Positions 1 to 6,132 of a DNA stretch of 8,662 bases are shown here, in pieces. This DNA is from Crocinitomicaceae bacterium. Its GTDB lineage: Bacteria > Bacteroidota > Bacteroidia > Flavobacteriales_D > Crocinitomicaceae. A model generated the notes under the pieces. That model had not been told where the DNA came from. It made no database searches and worked only from the letters and a program-made list of their open reading frames with translations. Positions within the stretch are counted from its first letter, which is position 1. Each line of letters starts with the position of its first letter. The DNA lies in assembly GCA_011522905.1 (NCBI GenBank), contig WTIB01000036.1, positions 1-8,662 on the forward strand, in the 5' to 3' direction. Both the position numbers and the translations under genes were made by a program.

Positions 1-1071
1 TTTAAGTGCTTTTCTCTTCTGCAAATTATCATCCATAAGCTTGTTTTTTTTATTGATCAACTCCTTTAATTGATTTTTAATTTTATCTGTGTTCTTATAC
101 TCGCTTAATAATTCGTAGGCTTCAATTTGATTCAATAAAAGCTTATGCTTTTCTGCCAAAAGGAGACATGAGTCCAAATAAATGATGCCTTGAACGGAGT
201 CTCCTCTTTGAAAATGATAGTTTCCCAAATTCATATATGCCTCACAGGTATAAAAATGAAATCCTTGTTTTTTTCTTTGCTCTAAAACGACCTTAAAAAG
301 CCTGAGAGATTCGGTGTAATTCTCTGACATAAATGCCAATATTGCTTCATTATTTATCGCACGTGTTGAAATGAAAGGCGCATTACATTTTTTGGCATAT
401 TCAAATTGTTTTCTAAAACAATATTTGGCTCTTTTTTCTTGATCATTATCAAGGGCAATTTGACCTAATAATGAGTAGGCATTTGCAACAGATTCATATT
501 TTTCATCATCCAATGCCTGTCTAATATAATGCTCAGTATAAAATTGAGCTTTTTGGATATCTCCACTGTTTAATTGGCTTTTTGCAAGATTTATTTCTGC
601 CATATACGACATGCCAATTATTGCCGATTTTCTTCCATGCTTTAGTGAGTTCTGAAAACACAATCTAGCGGTCTCATTATCACCAAGGAGTAAATATGCT
701 ATTCCTATTTCGTTGTAGGCTTCGGATATTAGTTTTTCATCACCTAGATTAAGAAATATTGATTTTGAAATCTCTAATAGTTCGAGTCCAGTTTTTATTT
801 CTCCATATCGAACATCATAACAGCCAAGCAATCTGTAAGCAACAGCCTTAGTGAAAGCATCTGTATTCTCATTTTGCTTTTTTAAAAGGTCCACACCTAT
901 GACATGTAAGGAATCAATGTGAAATCGAGAATAATATTCCCATAGGTCCAATGCAATTTTCGATTTCATTACAATTCGATCTTCGTTATAATAAGAATTG
1001 ACTCCGGATTGCCCAAATGAAATAGAACACAACGAGGTGAAGATATAAAAGCAAAATAAATGGCACTTCAT
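1..1071 (-). CDS. Exported tetratricopeptide-repeat protein, N-terminal part (C-terminus beyond window edge)
   Basis: The minus strand is open from an ATG at 1071 to base 1 without a stop, giving 357 residues of a longer protein. The N-terminus (MKCHLFCFYI, then a hydrophobic stretch to SFG at 18-20) reads as a signal peptide with cleavage near G20/Q21. The rest is helical with the alternating small and aromatic residues of TPR units, at roughly 75-108, 115-148, 155-186, 193-226, 233-266 and 275-308; units near 115 (AYNEIGIAYLLLG) and 277 (EAYMNLGNYHFQRG) are the clearest. Residues 330-357 are strongly charged and rich in Lys, like the linker helix that precedes a membrane segment in Bacteroidota TPR sensor proteins. 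Such proteins often continue into a histidine kinase or a LuxR-type DNA-binding domain; that part is not visible, so a sensor role is inference. The gene is divergent from pruA and shares its 66-base control region. Confidence 0.85.
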   Translation of the reverse strand, partial: MKCHLFCFYIFTSLCSISFGQSGVNSYYNEDRIVMKSKIALDLWEYYSRFHIDSLHVIGVDLLKKQNENTDAFTKAVAYRLLGCYDVRYGEIKTGLELLEISKSIFLNLGDEKLISEAYNEIGIAYLLLGDNETARLCFQNSLKHGRKSAIIGMSYMAEINLAKSQLNSGDIQKAQFYTEHYIRQALDDEKYESVANAYSLLGQIALDNDQEKRAKYCFRKQFEYAKKCNAPFISTRAINNEAILAFMSENYTESLRLFKVVLEQRKKQGFHFYTCEAYMNLGNYHFQRGDSVQGIIYLDSCLLLAEKHKLLLNQIEAYELLSEYKNTDKIKNQLKELINKKNKLMDDNLQKRKALK

Positions 1072-1091
1072 TTTACAATAGGGTTGCTTAG

Positions 1092-1122
1092 TTGCAAGGA
1101 TAGGTAACAATCGTTACTTTTG
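1092..1122 (+). promoter_or_regulatory. Promoter of pruA (Bacteroidota -33/-7 type)
   Basis: TTG at 1092-1094, a 20-base spacer and a perfect TAnnTTTG box (TACTTTTG, 1115-1122) match the Bacteroidota primary-sigma promoter. Transcription would begin a few bases after 1122, giving a leader of roughly 10 bases before the ATG at 1138. This helps decide the start, because the in-frame TTG at 1120 lies inside the -7 box and would not be transcribed. The A-rich leader has no clear Shine-Dalgarno sequence, which is normal in this phylum. Confidence 0.65.
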
Positions 1123-1125
1123 CAA
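1095..1125 (-). promoter_or_regulatory. Possible promoter of the TPR gene
   Basis: Read on the minus strand, TTG (1125-1123), 20 bases, then TATCCTTG (1102-1095) resembles the Bacteroidota promoter (TTG near -33, TAnnTTTG near -7) with one mismatch in the -7 box. It lies 23 bases before the ATG at 1071. It faces and interleaves with the pruA promoter, so the two may compete for RNA polymerase. The mismatch keeps confidence low. Confidence 0.35.
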
Positions 1126-1137
1126 CAAAAAAAAGAA

Positions 1138-2763
1138 ATGTCAAACGCCTTCTATAAAGTACCAGTAGCTGTAAATGAACCAGTTAAATCTTATGCTCCC
1201 GGAAGTCCTGAAAGAGAGGACTTATTGAATGAGTATAAACGAATGTATAATACTCAAGTTGATGTACCCATGTACATAGGCGACCAAAAAGTTTTTACAG
1301 AAGATAAAAGGCCTCTTTCTCCACCTCATGATCACAAACACATTGTAGGAACCTCAAATTATGGTTCGTCCAAGCACGTTAAAGATGCAATCGATTCGGC
1401 AATGAATGCAAGAAATAATTGGTCTCAGCTACCATGGGAACAACGAGCGTCTATTTTTCTCAAGGCTGCTGATTTATTGGCTGGTCCATTTCGAAATAAA
1501 TTGAATGCTGCAACAATGCTAGCTCAAAGTAAGAATGTCATGCAAGCTGAAATTGATGCGGCTTGTGAACTTATTGACTTTTTTAGGTTCAACGTGCAAT
1601 ACATGAGTCAGCTTTATAAAGAGCAACCGGAGTCTCAACCAGGTATGTGGAACAGATTGGAGCATCGACCTCTTGAAGGATTTGTGTTTGCATTGACACC
1701 ATTTAATTTTACATCCATATGTGCCAATTTGTGTGCAGCCCCTGCGATGCTTGGTAATGTTGTTGTGTGGAAACCTGCTGAAACACAAATTTATTCTGCA
1801 CAAGTAATTATGGAGCTTTTTGAAGCCGCAGGTTTACCTAAAGGGGTTATCAATATGGTGACTGTTAGTGGAAGAGAAATTGCAAGCGTTATATTTGAAG
1901 ATAAAAATTTTGCTGGTTTACATTTTACGGGAAGTACAGATGTGTTTAGAACGCTATGGAAGGGTATAGGTAATAATATAGAAAAATATAAATCCTATCC
2001 TCGAATCGTGGGTGAAACGGGAGGAAAAGATTTTATAGTTGCCCATAAATCAGCCGTTCCTTCTGAGGTGGCAACCGCAATATCAAGAGGTGCTTTTGAA
2101 TACCAGGGGCAGAAATGTTCAGCTGCTTCACGAGCATACGTGCCAAATAATATTTGGGAAGCAGTGAGAAATCAGATTATAGATGATGTTAAGAGTTTTA
2201 AAATGGGTTCTCCTGAAGATCCAAATAATTTCATCAATGCGGTAATTTCAGAGAAAGCTTTTGACAGCATATCATCATACATTGATTACGCTCACGATGC
2301 AGATGATGCTGAAGTAATTGTTGGTGGAAATTACGATAAATCTCAAGGATATTTCATTGAACCAACAGTTGTTGTCACTTCGAATCCAAAATTCAAAACA
2401 ATGGTCGAAGAAATTTTTGGACCAGTAATTACCATTTATGTCTATGATGAATCTAATTGGGAGGAAACCTTAGATCTTGTGGATAGTACCTCTGACTACG
2501 CATTAACAGGAGCGATTCTCTCTGTTGATCGCTATGCCGTAGAGTTAGCTACTAAAAAATTAGAAAATGCAGCTGGTAATTTTTATATCAATGATAAACC
2601 GACTGGAGCAGTTGTTGGTCAGCAGCCTTTCGGAGGTGCTCGGGCAAGTGGAACAAATGACAAGGCCGGTTCAATTCTGAATTTATTGAGATGGGTTTCT
2701 CCGAGAACAATCAAAGAAACCTATGTTCCAGCTACGGATTATCGTTATCCATTTTTGGGGTAA
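1138..2763 (+). CDS. pruA: Delta-1-pyrroline-5-carboxylate (L-glutamate gamma-semialdehyde) dehydrogenase
   Basis: This NAD-dependent aldehyde dehydrogenase oxidises glutamate gamma-semialdehyde to glutamate, the second step of proline catabolism in the cytoplasm. The 541-residue product fits stand-alone P5C dehydrogenases and shows the aldehyde dehydrogenase landmarks: TPFNFTS with the oxyanion-hole Asn190, VVWKPAETQ with Lys212, the GSTDVF turn of the NAD site, GETGGKDF with general base Glu293, YQGQKCSAASR with catalytic Cys327, and EEIFGPV further on. The N-terminal stretch with PVNEP-like VAVNEPVKSY is typical of P5C dehydrogenases and argues against another aldehyde dehydrogenase class. 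ATG at 1138 is chosen over the in-frame TTG at 1120 because the latter sits inside the promoter. There is no proline dehydrogenase domain or neighbour, so the first step must be encoded elsewhere. The next gene starts 56 bases on and looks unrelated. Confidence 0.95.
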   Translation: MSNAFYKVPVAVNEPVKSYAPGSPEREDLLNEYKRMYNTQVDVPMYIGDQKVFTEDKRPLSPPHDHKHIVGTSNYGSSKHVKDAIDSAMNARNNWSQLPWEQRASIFLKAADLLAGPFRNKLNAATMLAQSKNVMQAEIDAACELIDFFRFNVQYMSQLYKEQPESQPGMWNRLEHRPLEGFVFALTPFNFTSICANLCAAPAMLGNVVVWKPAETQIYSAQVIMELFEAAGLPKGVINMVTVSGREIASVIFEDKNFAGLHFTGSTDVFRTLWKGIGNNIEKYKSYPRIVGETGGKDFIVAHKSAVPSEVATAISRGAFEYQGQKCSAASRAYVPNNIWEAVRNQIIDDVKSFKMGSPEDPNNFINAVISEKAFDSISSYIDYAHDADDAEVIVGGNYDKSQGYFIEPTVVVTSNPKFKTMVEEIFGPVITIYVYDESNWEETLDLVDSTSDYALTGAILSVDRYAVELATKKLENAAGNFYINDKPTGAVVGQQPFGGARASGTNDKAGSILNLLRWVSPRTIKETYVPATDYRYPFLG

Positions 2764-2790
2764 TTCTTCTGATTTAGTACAATAGAATTT

Positions 2791-2819
2791 ATCAAATTTG
2801 ATTATTTTTAGGTCATTCT
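2791..2819 (+). promoter_or_regulatory. Leader of the methyltransferase-hydroxylase-DUF2141 operon: degenerate -7 box, 12-base palindrome, weak RBS
   Basis: CAAATTTG (2793-2800) differs from TAnnTTTG at one position and may be the -7 box of the three-gene operon; no good TTG lies at the right distance upstream. The same bases sit in a perfect palindrome, ATCAAATTTGAT (2791-2802), which could be an operator. AGG at 2810-2812, seven bases before the ATG at 2820, is a weak ribosome-binding site. The operon might alternatively be read through from pruA, since no terminator is seen in the 56-base gap. Confidence 0.3.
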
Positions 2820-3620
2820 ATGATGACCAAAACCACCTTAAATGATGGTACTCCCGTTTTTTGTTTAAGAAAACCTGAGGCCAAAATGCTGGACCACCAT
2901 GTGGATGGTTATCTTCAGAATGGGATTTCAATAGATGACAATGCCATCGTTTTTGATGTAGGAGCAAATGTTGGGGTTTTTGGTATTCGTGCGATTCAAA
3001 AAGCAAAGAATGTAAATGCGTATTGTTTTGAGCCTATACCAGATATTTTTTCTGTACTTAAAAAAAATGCAGAGGTATACGGAAATGGTCAAATACATGT
3101 ATTTGAATTTGGCGTTTCTGATAAGAATTCGGATGCGAGTTTCACCTATTTTCCAAATACTCCAGCCTTATCTACTTTACATCCTGAGCAATGGGAGAAC
3201 GATCCATCCGCATTTTCGAAAGCCGTTAAGGGAACTATGAAAAATCCACCCGAGGGAATGGGCTGGATGCGTTTAATTCCCTCAATATTTTCAGGTATCA
3301 TTGCTTATTTTTTAGTCAGAGGAAGAAAGCGAGTTGATTGCAAACTGGTTCCTTTATCAGAGGTCATCAGAAATGAAAATATTGAGCAAATCGATTTGTT
3401 AAAAATTGATTGTGAAGGAGCCGAGTGGGCTGTACTTCAAGGAATCAATGATGAAGATTGGATGAAAATTAAAAGTCTTGTGATTGAGGTGCATGATATA
3501 GATGGTCGATTGGAAAGTGTGATGGAACTATTAAATAATAGGGGTTTTACAAAGCTTCACAAGGAAAGTGAAGTTGGACTTGAAGATACAGGTATGTTTA
3601 ACATTTTTGCACTGAGATGA
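2820..3620 (+). CDS. FkbM-family SAM-dependent methyltransferase
   Basis: The product (266 residues) is a Rossmann-fold methyltransferase of the FkbM (Methyltransf_21) family, whose characterised members include O-methyltransferases acting on polyketides, sugars and other metabolites. SAM motif I is FDVGANVGVF (45-54), the acidic residue after strand 2 is Glu71 (CFEPIP), and the family signature LLKIDCEGAEW (193-203) is intact, followed by VIEVHD (221-226). Between the core strands there is a hydrophobic run at 152-166 (IPSIFSGIIAYFLV) followed by basic RGRKR, which may be a membrane-dipping helix; that is inference. Two adjacent Met codons (2820, 2823) are both possible starts. The stop overlaps the next start as ATGA, so translation is probably coupled to the hydroxylase-family gene. 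The substrate is unknown; context suggests a lipid or other hydrophobic alcohol. Confidence 0.85.
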   Translation: MMTKTTLNDGTPVFCLRKPEAKMLDHHVDGYLQNGISIDDNAIVFDVGANVGVFGIRAIQKAKNVNAYCFEPIPDIFSVLKKNAEVYGNGQIHVFEFGVSDKNSDASFTYFPNTPALSTLHPEQWENDPSAFSKAVKGTMKNPPEGMGWMRLIPSIFSGIIAYFLVRGRKRVDCKLVPLSEVIRNENIEQIDLLKIDCEGAEWAVLQGINDEDWMKIKSLVIEVHDIDGRLESVMELLNNRGFTKLHKESEVGLEDTGMFNIFALR

Positions 3621-4312
3621 CAAGAGAGTGGGTTGCAATAGGGACTGTTATTATGTTATTGGGTTCAAATTTATTTGGACTGGTCTACAGCATGCTGGTA
3701 TTAAAAACGAAATTTTTTGATTCATTCGTAATTCAAGAAAAACCCTATCAAAAATCCATTTTTAGTAAAAGAATGCCTTTATTTCTTTTCAATTTTATAT
3801 TGCTTTTAAGTGTTTCTGGCGTTGGTGCATATTTTTTGTATGATTTAATGGAAATAAGCTGGACGAGCTGGTGGATTATAGCTTTACAGGTATTATTTGC
3901 CTTTATCATTGATGATTTTTGGTTTTATTTTTATCATAAATGGCTCCACGAGAATAAGTTTATGCTTAAACATGTTCATTCAATTCATCACAGAGCGACT
4001 AAACCTTTTCCACTTGAATATTTATATGTTCATCCTCTGGAATGGATGATGGGTATGATCGGCGTAGTCGTTGCTTTTGCCGTAATATTGATATTTATGC
4101 CAATAAACTTATATGCGTTTTGGATTTTTGGTTTGTTGAGAAATTTGCACGAAATCCACATTCATTCAGATATTGAGATGCCATTTTTTAGTAAAATTCC
4201 TTTATTGAGTAAAACGAAGCATCATGACGACCATCACGCTTATCTGAAAGGGAATTATGCATCGACTTTTGTTTGGATGGATCGTATTTTTAAAACCAAT
4301 TTTTATAAATAA
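3617..4312 (+). CDS. Fatty acid hydroxylase / sterol desaturase-superfamily membrane di-iron enzyme
   Basis: This 231-residue membrane protein carries the histidine clusters of the FA_hydroxylase superfamily, which bind a non-haem di-iron centre and use O2 to hydroxylate or desaturate lipids, sterols or carotenoids. Visible are YHKWLH (H107, H111), HVHSIHH (H119, H121, H124, H125), LHEIHIHSD (H178, H181, H183) and KHHDDHHAYLKGNY (H202, H203, H206, H207), in the expected order and spacing. Hydrophobic segments lie near 6-28, 53-76, 84-105 and 144-173, placing the His clusters on one face of the membrane. It starts within the stop of the methyltransferase gene (4-base ATGA overlap) and its own stop shares one base with the next start (TAATG). 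Related enzymes include bacterial sterol desaturase-like proteins, carotenoid hydroxylases and ornithine-lipid hydroxylases; the sequence does not decide which, and all key histidines appear present. Confidence 0.87.
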   Translation: MTREWVAIGTVIMLLGSNLFGLVYSMLVLKTKFFDSFVIQEKPYQKSIFSKRMPLFLFNFILLLSVSGVGAYFLYDLMEISWTSWWIIALQVLFAFIIDDFWFYFYHKWLHENKFMLKHVHSIHHRATKPFPLEYLYVHPLEWMMGMIGVVVAFAVILIFMPINLYAFWIFGLLRNLHEIHIHSDIEMPFFSKIPLLSKTKHHDDHHAYLKGNYASTFVWMDRIFKTNFYK

Positions 4313-4734
4313 TGAAAATTCATCTTTTCTCTTGTTTCCTTTTCTGTCTTTTGAATTTAGATGCACAGCAGACCTACGACCTCTCAGTTGTTGTTACCAA
4401 TCTTGAAAATAATGATGGCGTGTTGCAGTTTGGTTTATATAATAATGCGGAGAAGTTTCCAATTGTTGGAGAAACCTATAAAATGGTTCGGGTAAAAACA
4501 AGTGGAACATCAAGAAAGTATACCTTTAAAGGCTTACCCAAAGACAATTACGCCGTGGCCATTTATCAAGATGAAAATAATAATGATAATTGTGATAAGA
4601 ACTTTTTAGGAGTTCCTATTGAACCGTATGCTTTTTCAAATGATTTTAGGCCAAAATTATCAGTTCCTAGTTTTAAAGATTGTTCCTTTATCTTGGATAA
4701 GTCTAAAACGGTAACCATCAAACTGGTTTATTAA
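4312..4734 (+). CDS. Exported DUF2141-family protein
   Basis: The 140-residue product begins with a signal peptide (MKIHLFSCFL, hydrophobic core, LDA at 16-18, likely cleaved before QQ), so the mature protein is about 122 residues and lies in the periplasm or outside. It follows the DUF2141 pattern: a beta-rich start (DLSVVVTNLENNDG), then YTFKGLPKDNYAVAIYQDENNN, FLGVPIEPYAFSND and a final strand at the C-terminus. DENNNDNCD (87-95) spaces acidic and amide residues like a calcium-binding loop. Cys94 and Cys124 could form a disulfide. No enzyme activity is known to me for this family. Its start overlaps the hydroxylase stop by one base, so it is the third gene of the operon and probably serves the same product, for example as a carrier or envelope partner (inference). 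Its stop overlaps that of convergent coaE. Confidence 0.85.
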   Translation: MKIHLFSCFLFCLLNLDAQQTYDLSVVVTNLENNDGVLQFGLYNNAEKFPIVGETYKMVRVKTSGTSRKYTFKGLPKDNYAVAIYQDENNNDNCDKNFLGVPIEPYAFSNDFRPKLSVPSFKDCSFILDKSKTVTIKLVY

Positions 4735-5309
4735 TTAAGCTTTTCGAGTATCGTTTCTATTTGTTCCAAAAGTGGTGTCTTTTCATCATTTAGAATGTGA
4801 AATCTAGTTAGCGTCATTTTTTTTGTATCGCTCCATTGTGCATTCATTTTGGCCGTAATTTCTTCTTGGGAAACCTGGTCTCTAGAAATAAGGCGTTGTA
4901 TTTTAATTTCCAAAGGAGCATAAACTAAAATTGTTTCATCGAATCGTTTGTAAGATTTTGTCTCAAATAATATGGCAGCTTCATTAAAAACCAAGGAATG
5001 TGAGCTTAAATTCTCAAGCCATTGATCGAAGTCATTACGAACTACGGGATGAATAATAGAATTGATGGATTCTCTTAAATCGGGAGAGGAAAATATCTGA
5101 TTGCTTATAAATGATTTGTTTAGTTTTTCATTTTTGTAGGCATCATTACCTAATAATTCCTTGAGCTGTCTTATAATTAATGGGTCCTCATTACATAATT
5201 CCTTTGCTCGGGTATCTGAATAATAAACTGGATAACCCATTTTTTCGAGAATTTGAGCCACATAAGTTTTTCCACTTCCAATACCACCTGTCAGACCTAT
5301 TTTTTTCAT
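4731..5309 (-). CDS. coaE: Dephospho-CoA kinase
   Basis: CoaE transfers phosphate from ATP to the 3'-hydroxyl of the ribose of dephospho-CoA, the last step of coenzyme A synthesis in the cytoplasm. The 192-residue product has the usual bacterial length. It opens with the P-loop LTGGIGSGKT (6-15), has Asp32 in the YYSD motif that follows the second strand, IIHPVVR (85-91) from the CoA-binding domain, FNEAAILFE (108-116), and the arginine-bearing lid QRLISRD (138-144). The start at 5309 gives the canonical MKKIGLTGG N-terminus. The gene is alone on its strand, divergent from the methyltransferase at 5392 and convergent with the DUF2141 gene; their stop codons overlap within TTAATTAA. Confidence 0.95.
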   Translation of the reverse strand: MKKIGLTGGIGSGKTYVAQILEKMGYPVYYSDTRAKELCNEDPLIIRQLKELLGNDAYKNEKLNKSFISNQIFSSPDLRESINSIIHPVVRNDFDQWLENLSSHSLVFNEAAILFETKSYKRFDETILVYAPLEIKIQRLISRDQVSQEEITAKMNAQWSDTKKMTLTRFHILNDEKTPLLEQIETILEKLN

Positions 5310-5314
5310 TTAAT

Positions 5315-5322
5315 CAAATTTA
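5315..5322 (-). promoter_or_regulatory. -7 promoter box of coaE
   Basis: On the minus strand TAAATTTG is a perfect TAnnTTTG box ending only five bases before the coaE ATG. No TTG is found about 20 bases upstream, so the -33 part is missing or degenerate. If it is used, the mRNA would have almost no leader. AT-rich sequence yields such octamers by chance, which limits confidence. Confidence 0.4.
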
Positions 5323-5379
5323 ATGCTTTTGAAAGAGAATTCAGTCTACATCATAAATACCAAGAAGGGCAATTAATTG

Positions 5380-5387
5380 TATTTTTG
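5380..5387 (+). promoter_or_regulatory. -7 promoter box of the SAM methyltransferase / ZIP pair
   Basis: TATTTTTG is a perfect TAnnTTTG box ending four bases before the ATG at 5392. Transcription would start at or next to the start codon, so the transcript may be leaderless. No -33 TTG is seen at the usual distance (about 5357-5361 reads AATAC). The 82-base gap to divergent coaE contains no other obvious promoter for this gene. Confidence 0.45.
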
Positions 5388-5391
5388 AATC

Positions 5392-6132
5392 ATGTCAAAT
5401 AAGGATTGGTTTGTGGATTGGTTTGATACACCTTATTATCATATTTTGTATCAAAACAGAAATGACTCAGAAGCAAAAAAATTTATTCAAACACTCATGG
5501 GTCATTTGAAGCTTCCCACATCTTCAAAAATTCTAGATCTGGCATGTGGGAAAGGCCGTCATTCAAAAACTTTAAATGAGCTGGGTTATGATGTGTTGGG
5601 TGTTGATCTTTCAGAGAATAGCATCAATGAGGCAAAAAGATTATCGAATGATGTATTGTCTTTTCGTGTTCACGATATGAGGGAGGTACTGGTAGGGGCG
5701 AAATTTGACGCAATCTTTAATTTATTCACGAGCTTCGGTTATTTTGATTCTAATAAAGAAAACGAACGTATGTGCGCATCTATCGCTCAAATGCTTCAGC
5801 CGAATGGAAAGCTAATTATAGATTTTATGAATGCTCATAAAGTGATTAAATATATGGTAAATGAGGAAAAAAAGGAAATAGATGGAATACAATTTCATAT
5901 CACAAGAACCTACGACAATACTCATATTGAAAAACATATAAAATTTAATCATAAGGGTGAACAATATCATTTTACTGAGCGGGTTCAAGGACTAAAGCTG
6001 GATGATTTTAAAACATTATTAGCTCCATTTTTTACCATTGACCATGTTTTTGGCTCTTTGGATTTACAACCTTTTGTACTTGAAAAATCAGATCGATTGA
6101 TTATAATTGCAACGAGAAAAAATGAGCTTTAG
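5392..6132 (+). CDS. Class I SAM-dependent methyltransferase, substrate unknown
   Basis: The 246-residue cytoplasmic protein has the class I methyltransferase fold. Motif I is KILDLACGKGRHSKTL (46-61), with the D/E-x-G-x-G-x-G pattern as D49-LACGKG-R56; the ribose-binding acidic residue is Asp72 (GVDLS). Motif II appears as FDAIFNLFTSFGYF (about 104-117) and motif III as LQPNGKLIIDFMN. The N-terminal part rich in aromatic residues (DWFVDWFDTPYYHILY, 5-20) resembles that of conserved Bacteroidota methyltransferases and supports the start at 5392. It is annotated only to superfamily level; neither a small molecule nor RNA or protein can be named as substrate. Its last 11 bases overlap the start of the ZIP transporter gene in another frame, so the two are probably translated together. 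Confidence 0.85.
   Translation: MSNKDWFVDWFDTPYYHILYQNRNDSEAKKFIQTLMGHLKLPTSSKILDLACGKGRHSKTLNELGYDVLGVDLSENSINEAKRLSNDVLSFRVHDMREVLVGAKFDAIFNLFTSFGYFDSNKENERMCASIAQMLQPNGKLIIDFMNAHKVIKYMVNEEKKEIDGIQFHITRTYDNTHIEKHIKFNHKGEQYHFTERVQGLKLDDFKTLLAPFFTIDHVFGSLDLQPFVLEKSDRLIIIATRKNEL

Larger units (their letters stand above)
1091..1126. promoter_or_regulatory. Dyad-rich putative operator in the divergent TPR/pruA control region
   Basis: GTTGCAA (1091-1097) and TTGCAAC (1120-1126) form an inverted repeat, and each contains the self-palindrome TTGCAA, 28 bases apart start to start. Between them, GTAAC (1104-1108) and GTTAC (1113-1117) form a second dyad with a 4-base centre (AATC). The right arm of the inner dyad overlaps the first bases of the pruA -7 box, and the right TTGCAA overlaps its end, a typical place for a repressor. 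The two dyads do not share a centre (about 1110.5 against 1108.5). No regulator can be named from sequence. Confidence 0.35.

Noticed and set aside
1120..1137. In-frame TTG start 18 bases upstream of the pruA ATG
   Set aside because: It lies inside the -7 promoter box, so it would not be in the mRNA; the ATG at 1138 also gives the expected family length.
1519..1803. Minus-strand open frame of 94 codons
   Set aside because: It lies wholly inside pruA on the opposite strand, with a Cys/His/Arg-rich composition typical of a shadow frame and no recognisable domain.
2791..2802. ATCAAATTTGAT as a terminator of pruA
   Set aside because: The palindrome has no loop and is AT-only apart from two pairs, so it cannot form a stable hairpin; it is better read as promoter or operator sequence.
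2818..3240. Short open frames inside the FkbM methyltransferase gene (minus 2818-3006, plus 3016-3240)
   Set aside because: Both overlap a well-supported gene in other frames and show no family motif.
6107..6121. In-frame TTG start upstream of the ZIP ATG
   Set aside because: It would add charged residues (QREK) before the first membrane segment and lengthen the overlap; ATG at 6122 is the better start.
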